Below the pieces are notes generated by a model that worked only from the letters and a program-made list of their open reading frames with translations, was not told where the DNA came from and did not search any database. 31,492 nucleotides of DNA from CAZUDI01 sp964618975 (GTDB taxonomy: Bacteria > Desulfobacterota > Desulfomonilia > UBA1062), in contig CAZUDI010000047.1 in NCBI GenBank assembly GCA_964618975.1, positions 1-31,492 on the forward strand, read 5' to 3'. Position 1 is the first letter of the stretch. Every line of letters starts with the position of its first letter. A program made the translations under genes and the position numbers. Positions 8,505-16,591 of this stretch are shown piece after piece.

Positions 8505-9763
8505 GCCATCTCTCCTTGCCACGCAAACATGTCCGTAAGCGTACCGGCCGCCCCCTCCCGCGCGATGCTCACCTGGGTGGCGTCACGCAGATCCTTGACC
8601 GTGAGGGTGCCGGAGGCCACCTCGTCCTCGCCCAGGATGAGACAGACCGGGTAGCCCGAGCGTCCGGCGTTTTTCATCTGGGCCTTGAAACTCTTTTCGA
8701 GCGCGGCCTCCACCGGCACCCCGCCGCGGCGCAGCTCGCTCATGAGCGCCAGGGCCTGTTCCTGGACGTGCCCAGCGCCATGCACCGCCACAAAACAGCC
8801 CTCGCGCGCACTTTCACGCTCGCCCAGCAGCATCACGAGGCGCTCGAGCCCGAAGGCGAAGCCGATGCCGGGCACGTCCGTCCCGCCCAGGGCCGCCAGG
8901 AGGCCGTCGTAGCGGCCGCCGCCGGCCACGGCGTTCTGCGAACCCAGGCCGCTGGCGGTGAGCTCGAAGGTGGTGCGCATGTAGTAATCCAGACCGCGCA
9001 CGAGCCGGGGGTTGGGCGTGAAGGGCACCTGCATCACCCTCAGGCCCTGGAGCAGCCCCTCGAAGTGTTCGCGGCAGCCTGTACACAGATAGTCCCCGAT
9101 CACGGGGGCCCCGCTGGCGGCCGCCTGGCAGCCCTCCACCTTGCAGTCGAGCACGCGTAAGGGGTTGGTCTGCATGCGGCGGCGGCAGTCGCCGCATAGG
9201 AGAGACTCCCGGGCGGCCAGGAAGTCCCTGAGCGCCTGCGTGAAGCCACCGCGGCACGCGGCGCATCCGAGCGAATTGACCTCGAGCTGCACCCCGGTCA
9301 GCCCGCAGGCCAGCGCCAGCTCGTAGGCCAGGCTGAGGGTTTCGGCGTCGCTTAAGGGGCCCTCTTCGCCCAGGCGCTCCACGTTGAGCTGGTGGAACTG
9401 CCGGTAGCGCCCCTTCTGGGGGCGTTCGTAGCGGAACATGGGCCCGATGCTGTAGAGCTTGAGCACCGGCTCGCGGCCCAGCAGGCCGTGTTCGATCACA
9501 CAGCGCATGACCGAGGCGGTGGCCTCGGGTCTGAGGGTCACCGACGCACCCGCCTTGTCGGTGAAGGTATACATCTGCTTTTCCACCACATCCGTATCCT
9601 GGCCCATGCCGCGCTGGAAGAGCTCCGTCTTTTCCACCAGCGGCGTCCTCAGCTCGCTGAATCCGTAGAGACGGAAGATGCGCCGGGCGGTCGCTTCCAC
9701 GTGGTGCCACTGCGGCATCTGGGCCGGCAGGATATCATTCATGCCTCGAATCGCGTTGATCAC
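8501..9763 (-). CDS. hisS: Histidyl-tRNA synthetase
   Basis: A class II synthetase that charges tRNA-His, 420 residues and full length. Motif 2 reads PMFRYERPQKGRYRQFHQLN near residue 110. The histidine-specific motifs LVRGLDYYMRTTFE and AGGGRYDGLL follow around 257 and 285, with motif 3 in GIGFAFGLERLVMLL. The insertion carries cysteine pairs (CAAC, CGDC, CTGC) seen in many bacterial HisRS insertion domains. The C-terminal anticodon-binding domain includes RSGYPVCLILGEDE. The start is GTG 9761-9763, with AGAGG about nine bases upstream; the sequence MINAIRGMNDILP matches the usual N-terminus. It is the first gene of the five-gene operon, and its stop overlaps the aspS start. Confidence 0.97.
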   Translation of the reverse strand: MINAIRGMNDILPAQMPQWHHVEATARRIFRLYGFSELRTPLVEKTELFQRGMGQDTDVVEKQMYTFTDKAGASVTLRPEATASVMRCVIEHGLLGREPVLKLYSIGPMFRYERPQKGRYRQFHQLNVERLGEEGPLSDAETLSLAYELALACGLTGVQLEVNSLGCAACRGGFTQALRDFLAARESLLCGDCRRRMQTNPLRVLDCKVEGCQAAASGAPVIGDYLCTGCREHFEGLLQGLRVMQVPFTPNPRLVRGLDYYMRTTFELTASGLGSQNAVAGGGRYDGLLAALGGTDVPGIGFAFGLERLVMLLGERESAREGCFVAVHGAGHVQEQALALMSELRRGGVPVEAALEKSFKAQMKNAGRSGYPVCLILGEDEVASGTLTVKDLRDATQVSIAREGAAGTLTDMFAWQGEMA

Positions 9764-9873
9764 CTCATATCACCTCTTGCGGGATGCCGCCCGCTGCCCT
9801 ACGGCCGCGGGCCCGGATACCCCCGGTCCTCACGGGCCGGACCCTCAGGTCCTGCCGGGGAAACCCTCCCCGA

Positions 9874-9901
9874 CATATAACATGCTTAAAGACAATGTCA
9901 A
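9874..9901 (-). promoter_or_regulatory. Promoter of the hisS-aspS-lipoprotein-citrate synthase-icd operon
   Basis: On the minus strand a perfect TTGACA (9896-9901) and TATATG (9874-9879) are spaced by 16 bp. They predict a leader of about 100 nt before the GTG at 9763. The leader is GC-rich with short inverted repeats such as GGGGAGGGTTTCCCC and GGACCTGAGGGTCC. No T-box core sequence was found in it. Confidence 0.65.
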
Positions 9902-10780
9902 TCACAGGCCTCGCGCCCATTCGGGGCGCAGGAGGCGCGATTTTTGATTGCCCAGGGCCCCGTCGATCAGCGTCAGGATGCGCTGTTTGTCGGCCGGCAG
10001 TTCGCCGCCGATGGGCAGGTAGTTGGAGGCGTGCTCCGTGCCGAAGCGACAGCCCTTAAGCTCGAGGTCCTCCACGAACCAGCGCAGTTCCTGCAGGCTC
10101 TGGCGCTGGTCGAGCATGCGGAAGTCGCCGCCCATGATCTTCTGCTCGTAGATCTCGGCATAGGGCCCCAGCATGAGGGTCAGGCAGGCCAGGAAATGGG
10201 GGTTGATGGCATTGACCACACGCGCCGAATCCTTGGCATGGGCCTGGCTCAGCCCCACCCCGCCCAGGCCGAGCAGGATGATGGTGGACAGGCGCAGCCC
10301 CGCGTCGATGGCCTTGCGGCTGCCGGTGATGATCTCTTCGGCCGTGGCGCCTTTACGGACCTTTGCCAGCAGGGCGTCGTTGCCGGTCTCGATGCCCAGG
10401 TAGAGCACGTCCAGCTTGCGGGACTTGAGCGCACTCAGTTCTGTGGGGGTCTTGTTCAGGAGGTTGGTGGGCCCGGCGTAGATGCCCACCCGCTCGAGGT
10501 TGCAGAAGCGCTCGTTGAGCAGGTCGAGCACGCGCACGAGCAGGTGCGTGTCCGCCCCGAGGGCGTCGCCGTCGGCCAGAAAGACCCGGCGTGTATGGGG
10601 GTGGGAGGTGGACATCTCGAGGATGTCTTTTTCGAGCTCCTCGAAGGGTCGCACGCGGTAGCGCTTGCCCTTGTACATGGCACAGAACAGGCATTTGTTC
10701 CACGAGCAGCCCAGGGTGACCTGAAAGATAAGGGAATGCGCCTCGGAAGGCGGGCGGTAAAGGGGCATGTCGTACTGCAT
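9902..10780 (-). CDS. Radical SAM protein with CX4CX2C cluster motif
   Basis: The 292-residue protein has a radical SAM cluster motif GCSWNKCLFC with cysteines at 25, 30 and 33, giving CX4CX2C rather than the usual CX3CX2C. A GxIxGxxE-like strand is seen in VLYLGIETGNDALL, and LLGLGGVG follows later in the barrel. The C-terminal part ends HASNYLPIGGELPADKQRIL, and there is no obvious extra domain. The reaction and substrate are unknown. A paralogue with the same motif is encoded at 13035-13928 on the other strand. The gene lies 11 bp after the Na/Pi cotransporter and is likely cotranscribed with it and trmO. The hisS promoter begins directly at its stop codon. Confidence 0.85.
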   Translation of the reverse strand: MQYDMPLYRPPSEAHSLIFQVTLGCSWNKCLFCAMYKGKRYRVRPFEELEKDILEMSTSHPHTRRVFLADGDALGADTHLLVRVLDLLNERFCNLERVGIYAGPTNLLNKTPTELSALKSRKLDVLYLGIETGNDALLAKVRKGATAEEIITGSRKAIDAGLRLSTIILLGLGGVGLSQAHAKDSARVVNAINPHFLACLTLMLGPYAEIYEQKIMGGDFRMLDQRQSLQELRWFVEDLELKGCRFGTEHASNYLPIGGELPADKQRILTLIDGALGNQKSRLLRPEWARGL

Positions 10781-10791
10781 GGCGGTGTCTC

Positions 10792-12438
10792 CTATTTGAT
10801 GCCCGAGAGGGACTCGGCGATATTGTAGGCGTGGTCGCCGATCTTCTCGAAGCTGGTGAGCATGTCCACGAAGATGAGTCCGGCGTCGGCGCTGCAGGCG
10901 GCGGACTGGAGGCGCTCCATGTGGTGGATACGCATCTCCAGGCGCATGGCGTTGAGTTGCGGCTCGTAGGCCCGGACCCTTTCCATGAGATCCTCCGGCG
11001 TCTCCACGAGGGCTTCGATGATGGTCTGGAGGTACATGAGGGTGTGGTGATAGATCAGGTTGAGTTCTTCCCGACCGCCTTCCGAGAACTCGATGCCGTA
11101 TTCGGTACGCCGTTTGCAGAGCTTGGCGATGTTCTCGCAGTGGTCGCCGATCCTCTCCAGGTTGCTGACGATGTAGATCATGGAGAAGATTTCCTTGGAT
11201 TCGTCCTCGGTCACGGCCTTGCGGGAGAGCTCGGTGAGATAGGTGTTGATCTCCTTCTGCAGGTCGTCCACGAAGGATTCCATCTCGAAGACCCCGTCGA
11301 CTTGCCGGTCGACATTGCCGCGGTCCAGGATGGGACGCTCCATGACGGAGAGCATGCCGTAGACCTCGCCGCCCATGGTGTTGAGCTCCTGTTTGGCCTC
11401 GTCCAGGGCCACCGAGATGGTTTCGAAGATGCTCGGATCGAGCAGTTCGAGTTTGAACTTGCGCGGCCGGACCTCGCCCGGCACGATCAGGGTGGAAATC
11501 TTGACGAGGAGGTTGAGCATGGGAAGAAAGACGAGGCAGTTCGTGACGTTGAACAGGGTGTGAAAGTTGGCGATGTGCCGGGCGACGTTCGGCTGGGTGC
11601 CGTTCAGCAGGGCGAGGGGATCTCCGGGCGTGAGGAAGTCCACCAGCTCGACGAACCAGGGGAAGATGAGCAGGATGATAAACACGCCGAAGGCGTTGAA
11701 CAAAAAGTGCGAGACGGCCACCCGCTTGGCCGAGACATTGGTGCCGATGGCCGCCAGCTGCGCCGTGATGGTGGTGCCGATATTCTCACCCAGCACCAGG
11801 GCCGCGGCGCCGGAGAAATCCAGCACACCGCTGGCGGCCAGTGCGATCACCAGTCCCACGGTGGCCGAGCTGGACTGCACGATTATGGTGATGAGTGCGC
11901 CCACCAGAACCCCCAGGATGGGGGTACGCGAGAAATGGATGAACATGTCGCTCACCCAGGCGGCCTCCCGCAGGGGATAGACCCCGGTCTTCATCACCAG
12001 CAGCCCGTAGAACACCAGGCCGAAGCCCACGATGAACTCACCCAGGAAACGCGTGCCCTCCCTGCGGCCGAGGAGGTTCAGGAACACGCCCACCCCGATG
12101 GCCGGCAGGGCAATATCCGTGAGGTTGAAGGCGATGATCTGGGCCGTGACCGTGGTGCCGATGTTGGCTCCCAGGATCACACCGATGGCCTGGCTCAAGG
12201 TCATGAGGCCTGCATTGACCAGGCCCACGGTCATGACCGTTGTGGCGCTCGAACTCTGGATGACTGAGGTTATGGCGGTGCCGGCCAGCACGGCCACCAC
12301 GCGGTTGGTGGTGAGCTTTTCCAGGATACGCCTCATCCTGGGGCCGGCGAGCTTCTGCAGGCCGTCGGACATGATGCGCATACCAAAGAGAAACAGCCCC
12401 AGTCCGCCCAAGGTGGTCAGCAGCATATTGGTAATCAA
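10792..12438 (-). CDS. Na+/phosphate cotransporter family protein with PhoU-like domain
   Basis: The 548-residue protein has an inverted-repeat membrane domain (1-330) with paired signature motifs QSSSATT (61-67) and QSSSATV (188-194), and GANIGTT (90-96) and GENIGTT (217-223). These are typical of the NptA/PF02690 family, which imports phosphate with sodium across the inner membrane. The cytoplasmic C-terminal part (about 350-548) is PhoU-like, with SNLERIGDHCENIAKL and FEKIGDHAYNIAESL helices that carry the usual metal-binding acidic residues. The start taken is TTG at 12438, with GGGGGT five bases upstream; ATG at 12426 is an alternative. It is 48 bp behind trmO and 11 bp before the radical SAM gene. 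Confidence 0.92.
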   Translation of the reverse strand: MITNMLLTTLGGLGLFLFGMRIMSDGLQKLAGPRMRRILEKLTTNRVVAVLAGTAITSVIQSSSATTVMTVGLVNAGLMTLSQAIGVILGANIGTTVTAQIIAFNLTDIALPAIGVGVFLNLLGRREGTRFLGEFIVGFGLVFYGLLVMKTGVYPLREAAWVSDMFIHFSRTPILGVLVGALITIIVQSSSATVGLVIALAASGVLDFSGAAALVLGENIGTTITAQLAAIGTNVSAKRVAVSHFLFNAFGVFIILLIFPWFVELVDFLTPGDPLALLNGTQPNVARHIANFHTLFNVTNCLVFLPMLNLLVKISTLIVPGEVRPRKFKLELLDPSIFETISVALDEAKQELNTMGGEVYGMLSVMERPILDRGNVDRQVDGVFEMESFVDDLQKEINTYLTELSRKAVTEDESKEIFSMIYIVSNLERIGDHCENIAKLCKRRTEYGIEFSEGGREELNLIYHHTLMYLQTIIEALVETPEDLMERVRAYEPQLNAMRLEMRIHHMERLQSAACSADAGLIFVDMLTSFEKIGDHAYNIAESLSGIK

Positions 12439-12486
12439 TACTACCCCCAGTTGTAAAATATCAGTGCTGTAAAAGCATATTTCTAT

Positions 12487-12906
12487 TCATGAATCAAGCT
12501 CATCGGCGTTGCAGTCCACCGGCGGCTTGAAGGGCTTGATATCCAGGATCGGCGTTTCGTCGATCAGGTCCACGTTCTCCACATAGATCAGCGGCGGCTC
12601 CACCTTCACGAGCCTGAGAATCGACATACCGATGGCATTCGGACGCATGGGCGAACAGAGGCTGAAGACCCCGCGCAGCTCCTCCTCCGGGCGGCTGCGC
12701 TGCAGGAGCGCGTAGCCCTCGGAGCGGTGGAAATGGAACAGCACCACCACCTGCGTGCAGCGCTCGAGACCGGTGAGCCCCTCGCGATAGGGCGCATAGA
12801 TCTCGATTGTCCCCGGCTGGGTGGATGCATTGTAAAACCGCGGGGCCTGCCCCGCCTCCTTGATCGTGCAGTGCATGACGCCGATCGGTTGATAGGTGAT
12901 CTTCAT
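12487..12906 (-). CDS. trmO: TrmO-family tRNA methyltransferase (TsaA/UPF0066)
   Basis: The predicted 139-residue protein matches the TsaA/TrmO fold. The N-terminus MKITYQPIGVMHCTIKEAGQ is followed by LTGLERCTQVVVLFHFHRSE and the hallmark RPNAIGMSILRLVKVEPP, then VDLIDETPILDIKPF. TrmO methylates N6 of t6A at position 37 of certain tRNAs using SAM. The Arg-Pro-Asn segment belongs to the SAM site. The start at ATG 12904-12906 agrees with the family N-terminus, but its ribosome binding site (AAGGG) is close and weak. The sequence upstream holds no other convincing start. It is the first gene of an operon with the phosphate transporter and radical SAM gene, divergent from the radical SAM paralogue at 13035. 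Confidence 0.85.
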   Translation of the reverse strand: MKITYQPIGVMHCTIKEAGQAPRFYNASTQPGTIEIYAPYREGLTGLERCTQVVVLFHFHRSEGYALLQRSRPEEELRGVFSLCSPMRPNAIGMSILRLVKVEPPLIYVENVDLIDETPILDIKPFKPPVDCNADELDS

Positions 12907-13034
12907 AACCCTTGTGTTCTTAGCACACCCGCGAGCCATCAACAACTCCCGGTTGAGACCGTTCCGAGAAGGCCTCCCTCCCTGCCGGACGGGGCATGCT
13001 TGACCGGCCGGCGAATAATCCCTATAGTAAAAAC

Positions 13035-13928
13035 ATGCATATGCCCGAGCAACTGGTCATCCGCCCCCCCAGCGAGGCCGCCAGCCTCCTGGTGCGGGTC
13101 GTGCGCGGCTGCGACTGGAACCGCTGCCGCTTCTGCGGCATCTACGACCTCTACGGTGTGCCGTTCTCGCGCCGGGAAGTCTCCGATGTCAAACGCGACA
13201 TTGATGCCCTCAAAGATCTTCATGGCGACCGTTTCCGCACGGCCTTCCTGGGCGACGCCAATCCTCTGGTGCTGCCGGCCGACTTCCTCTGCGAGGTGCT
13301 TATCCATTTGCGGACGGCCTTTCCCTCCCTCAGGCGCGTTACGGCCTATGGACGGGCCTCGAGCCTGTGGAAAAAGACCGCCGAAGAGCTTGAGCGCATT
13401 CGGGAAGCGGGCCTGGACCGCATCCATACCGGCATGGAAAGCGGCTCCAGTGCCGTGCTGGCCCTGCACAGGAAGGGCACGCACCAGGCACAGCTCATCG
13501 AGGCCGGGGCGAAGGCCAAGGCGGTGGGCTTCGAATTGAGCTACTACATGCTCCTGGGCCTGGGCGGCCGGGAGCTCCAGGAGGAGCACGTCCAAGGGTC
13601 CATCACTGTGTTGAGTGCGGTCAAGCCCGACTTCATCCGCATCCGGCGCCTGTGGATCCATCCCCTGAGCCCTCTGAGGGAGCTTATGGCGAGCGGAGAA
13701 TTCCGCGCGCAGGAACCCGAAGGCACGCTCGTCGAGCTGAGGGAGCTCGTGCGCGGTCTGGACAGCGAGGGCTCGCTTCTTGTCTGCGACCACGCCAACA
13801 ACTACCTGCAACTGAGCGGCACCCTCAACCGCGACCGGGCCTCCATGCTCAAGTCCATCGAGGACTTCCTGGCCCAGCCCGACGAGGTACGGCAGCGCCA
13901 CTACCAGCGTGTGGGCGATGTCATCTGA
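13035..13928 (+). CDS. Radical SAM protein, paralogue of the 9902-10780 product
   Basis: The protein of about 297 residues carries GCDWNRCRFC with cysteines at 26, 31 and 34, again CX4CX2C. It shares the RPPSEA segment before the cluster and the C-terminal H-A-x-NYL...G-x-L pattern with the leftward protein at 9902. HTGMESGSSAVLALHRKG and MLLGLGGREL fill the barrel. I chose ATG 13035 because conservation with the paralogue begins there. ATG 12996, 13 codons upstream, has a GGACGGGG-like site and cannot be excluded. The function is unknown. The gene is divergent from trmO, sharing about 130 bp of upstream DNA. Confidence 0.82.
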   Translation: MHMPEQLVIRPPSEAASLLVRVVRGCDWNRCRFCGIYDLYGVPFSRREVSDVKRDIDALKDLHGDRFRTAFLGDANPLVLPADFLCEVLIHLRTAFPSLRRVTAYGRASSLWKKTAEELERIREAGLDRIHTGMESGSSAVLALHRKGTHQAQLIEAGAKAKAVGFELSYYMLLGLGGRELQEEHVQGSITVLSAVKPDFIRIRRLWIHPLSPLRELMASGEFRAQEPEGTLVELRELVRGLDSEGSLLVCDHANNYLQLSGTLNRDRASMLKSIEDFLAQPDEVRQRHYQRVGDVI

Positions 13929-14063
13929 GAGGGGGCGGGCGGAGCGAGAACGCGTTTCTATCAATAGAAGCATTTCCTGTTGACACCCCTTGAATAAATA
14001 CGCTAACAGATGCGCCTTGAAGATTCGATGCTTGAGAGACTGAAGTTATGGGGAGGTTGCTGT

Positions 14064-14243
14064 ATGTTGTTTGGATTAGGAGACGTGTGGGTAGCGCTGG
14101 CCTTTTATCTCATGATCTTGAGCGCCGGGGTGTGCCTGGTCTACGGCGCGGTGAACTGGAACAGGGGTGAGGCCGAGAACGGGGAACTCAGGGACGAGGC
14201 GGCCTGGGCCCGCGAGGAGCGGGTGATCGAGGAAGGGCTCTAG
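14064..14243 (+). CDS. Symporter small accessory protein
   Basis: This 59-residue protein has one hydrophobic segment (WVALAFYLMILSAGVCLVYG, about 8-27) followed by AVNWNRGE and a charged tail. The layout and the GLGDVWVAL start match the small accessory proteins found before sodium:solute symporter genes. The start at ATG 14064 is fixed by GGGAGG (14051-14056) seven bases upstream; an upstream ATG at 14010 lacks such a site. The stop is one base before the symporter start, so the two are coupled in translation. It probably helps assembly or stability of the transporter in the inner membrane. A TTGACA lies at 13980-13985, but no good -10 box follows it. Confidence 0.85.
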   Translation: MLFGLGDVWVALAFYLMILSAGVCLVYGAVNWNRGEAENGELRDEAAWAREERVIEEGL

Positions 14244-14244
14244 G

Positions 14245-15855
14245 ATGGATATCTCCCTGATCACCACGGTCATCGTCATCGTCTACATGTTCATTGTGGG
14301 CTTTCTGGGTTACTACGGCTACAAGGGCACCAAGACCGCGGCCGACTATCTCATCGCGGGGCGCGACGTGCATCCCTATGTCATGGCGCTGTCCTACGGG
14401 GCAACCTTTATCAGCACCTCGGCCATCGTGGGCTTCGGCGGCGCCGCCGCCGTGTTCGGCATGGGGCTTTTGTGGCTGACCGTGTTCAACATCCTCGTCG
14501 GCATCTTTCTGGCCTTTGTGCTCTTCGGCAAGCGCACCCGTATCATGGGTTTGAACCTGGGGGCGCACACCTTTCCCGAGTTTCTCGGTCGGCGTTTTGA
14601 CTCCCTCTTCCTGCAGGGGGCCTCGGGCCTGCTCATCTTCGTGGCCATGCCCCTGTACGCCGCCGTGGTGCTCATGGGGGGGGCCAGCTTCTTCGCCGTG
14701 GTGCTGGGGATTTCCTATAATCAGGTGCTCTTCTTCCTGACCCTCATCATCACGATCTATGTCATCATGGGGGGGCTCAAGGGCGTCATGTATGCGGACG
14801 CCTTCCAGGGCTCGGTCATGTTCATCGGTATGATGATCCTGCTCGTGTTCACTTATTTCAGCCTCGGCGGGGTGCTGGATGCCCACCGCCAGCTCACCGA
14901 TATGGCCCCCCTGGCGGTCAAGATCTTCGGCGCCAAGGGGCATACCGGATGGACCTCGTTCCCAACCCTGGGTTCGGAGTACTGGTATGTGCTCGTGACC
15001 ACCCTGGTAATGGGGGTGGGCATCGGCGTGCTGGCCCAGCCGCAGCTCGTGGTGCGCTTCATGACCGTCAGGAGCAATAAGGAGCTGCATCGCGCTGTCC
15101 TAGTGGGCGGGATTTTCATCCTGGCCATGACCGGGGTGGCCTTCATCGTGGGGGCCCTCTCCAATGTGTACTTCATGGGGCACCCGGACTTCCACAGCAT
15201 TTCCCTCCTGGCGGCCAAGAAGAACGTGGACAATATCATCCCGCTTTATATCGAGCAGGCCATGCCCAAGTGGTTCACGGCCATCTTCATGGTGACCCTG
15301 CTCTCGGCCGCCATGTCCACCCTGTCGTCCCAGTTCCACGCCATGGGCACCTCCATCGGCCGCGATCTCTACCAGAAGGCCCTGGGCGGCCGCGGCCGCC
15401 CGGTGTTCATCACCCAGACTGGCATCCTGGTCGCCATCCTGCTGAGCCTCTTTCTGGCCTGGGGTCTGCCGCTGTTTTTCGAGGGCGGCACCGCCATCAT
15501 CGCGCGCGGGACGTCCATCTTTTTCGGCCTGTGCGCCGCGGCCTTCCTGCCGATCTACACCGGCGGCATCTTCTCGCGGCGCATCACCAGGGCCGGTGCC
15601 ATCGCCGGCTTCGGCGTGGGCTTTCTGGTGAGCTTCTTCTGGCTCTTTTTCATGCACCTCGCGGAATCCAAACCCCTGCTTTTGTGCAAGACCCTCTTCG
15701 GGGTCGATTCTTTAGCCGGGAACACGTTCTGGGCCGTGGTGGACCCCATCGTCATCGGCCTGCCCGTGGCCACCCTGGCCATGGTCATCGTTTCCTGCCT
15801 GAGCCGCCCCATGGAGGAGAAGCACCTCCGGCGCTGTTTCAGGGGCATGGACTAG
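14245..15855 (+). CDS. Sodium:solute symporter family transporter
   Basis: The 536-residue protein has about 13 hydrophobic segments and belongs to the SSS family (PF00474). Visible features are TAADYLIAGRDVHPYVMALS and SYGATFISTSAIVGFGG near residues 30-65, GGLKGVMYADAFQGSVMF around 170-190, and VTLLSAAMSTLSSQFHAMG near 350-370. The last corresponds to the Na+-binding serine-rich region of the fifth helix of the second repeat. The substrate cannot be fixed; monocarboxylates such as acetate or pyruvate are common in this branch. GAGGAAGG eight bases upstream serves the ATG, inside the accessory gene. A hairpin follows the stop and lies between it and the converging Hsp20 gene. Confidence 0.93.
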   Translation: MDISLITTVIVIVYMFIVGFLGYYGYKGTKTAADYLIAGRDVHPYVMALSYGATFISTSAIVGFGGAAAVFGMGLLWLTVFNILVGIFLAFVLFGKRTRIMGLNLGAHTFPEFLGRRFDSLFLQGASGLLIFVAMPLYAAVVLMGGASFFAVVLGISYNQVLFFLTLIITIYVIMGGLKGVMYADAFQGSVMFIGMMILLVFTYFSLGGVLDAHRQLTDMAPLAVKIFGAKGHTGWTSFPTLGSEYWYVLVTTLVMGVGIGVLAQPQLVVRFMTVRSNKELHRAVLVGGIFILAMTGVAFIVGALSNVYFMGHPDFHSISLLAAKKNVDNIIPLYIEQAMPKWFTAIFMVTLLSAAMSTLSSQFHAMGTSIGRDLYQKALGGRGRPVFITQTGILVAILLSLFLAWGLPLFFEGGTAIIARGTSIFFGLCAAAFLPIYTGGIFSRRITRAGAIAGFGVGFLVSFFWLFFMHLAESKPLLLCKTLFGVDSLAGNTFWAVVDPIVIGLPVATLAMVIVSCLSRPMEEKHLRRCFRGMD

Positions 15856-15880
15856 CCACGCTTCGGGGAGACGTACTCAG

Positions 15881-15924
15881 AGGGGGGGTGCCTGTGTCTC
15901 GCTTCAGCGAACACCACCCCCCCT
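15881..15924. terminator. Hairpin between converging symporter and Hsp20 genes
   Basis: AGGGGGGGTG (15881-15890) pairs perfectly with CACCCCCCCT (15915-15924). The loop holds a second hairpin, TCGCT/AGCGA (15899-15910). The symmetric stem between convergent genes fits a bidirectional terminator, though no T-run follows. Confidence 0.5.
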
Positions 15925-15955
15925 GCCGGTTTGCCCTGAGGGCCTCCGGGACGGC

Positions 15956-16447
15956 TCAGCCGGTCCGGATGGTGATCTTGCGGGGTGACTGAGAGGCCGG
16001 CTCGACCTTGGGCAGCGTGACGGAGAGCACCCCGTTGCGGAAGACGGCCGAGCTTTCGTCCGCATTGACCTCCGCCGGCAGGCGCAGGAGGCGCTGAAAG
16101 CTGCCATAGCTGCGCTCCATGCAGTAGGTCTCCCGCTGGCGGTCCTGGCACTCCTCGCGCTTTTCGCCCTTGATAGTGAGGGTGTCGCGGCTGAGGATGA
16201 TCTCGATCTCCTGTTCCTCCATTCCAGGCAATTCGGCGGTGATCAGGATGGCCCTTTCGTCCTCGTGCATGTCGATCCTGGGGTGAAAACGCTCCTCGAA
16301 CACGCTCAGTGGCCAGAGGTCGAAGTTGGTATAGAAGTCTTCAAGGATCCGGGGCCTGCCCTTATGAAAGGCCTGCGCCGGTCTGTTCGGATGCTGGCTC
16401 GGGTTCGGAACCCCCTGGCGCCAGGGGCCTGGATGACGTTCGGCCAT
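15956..16447 (-). CDS. Hsp20/alpha-crystallin small heat-shock protein
   Basis: The 163-residue chaperone binds unfolding proteins without ATP and forms large oligomers. The N-terminal region is proline- and histidine-rich. The alpha-crystallin domain covers about 55-150, with PRIDMHEDERAILITAELPG, LTIKGEKREE, ERSYGSFQRLLRLPAEV and the near-terminal FRNGVLSVTLPK, which contains the A-x-x-x-n-GvL signature of the family. The C-terminal ITIRTG supplies the I-x-I motif used in oligomer contacts. The ribosome binding site AGGAGG is very strong. A sigma32-like promoter lies about 85 bp upstream of the start. The N-terminus departs from the common class A sHSPs, so its orthology class is uncertain. 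Confidence 0.93.
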   Translation of the reverse strand: MAERHPGPWRQGVPNPSQHPNRPAQAFHKGRPRILEDFYTNFDLWPLSVFEERFHPRIDMHEDERAILITAELPGMEEQEIEIILSRDTLTIKGEKREECQDRQRETYCMERSYGSFQRLLRLPAEVNADESSAVFRNGVLSVTLPKVEPASQSPRKITIRTG

Positions 16448-16530
16448 AGCTCCTTCCTCCTTTTATTTTGTGGCTGACAACGCTTGTCGCGGGCCGCCCT
16501 CCCGGCACCGGCCCTTCTTGTCGATTGTTC

Positions 16531-16558
16531 AATAGGAGCGGCTGGGCCCGATTTCAAG
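16531..16558 (-). promoter_or_regulatory. Candidate sigma32 (heat-shock) promoter of the Hsp20 gene
   Basis: On the minus strand CTTGAAA (16552-16558) is followed after 13 bp by CTCCTATT (16531-16538). CTTGAAA is the full sigma32 -35 consensus, and the -10 box shares most positions with CCCCATNT. The transcript would carry a leader of about 75 nt with a GACAA-GCG-TTGTC hairpin. Confidence 0.55.
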
Positions 16559-16591
16559 GGAGGCTCAGGGCGATGTGCCCGCGACCGGCGC

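Noticed and set aside
6570..8654. Rightward frame of 694 residues opposite aspS
   Set aside because: Antisense shadow spanning parts of three real genes.
9764..9873. T-box riboswitch in the hisS leader
   Set aside because: The leader is structured, but I found no T-box core motif and no terminator with a T-run.
13980..14008. Sigma70 promoter for the symporter pair
   Set aside because: TTGACA is present, but the sequence at the right distance (CTAACA) is a poor -10 box.
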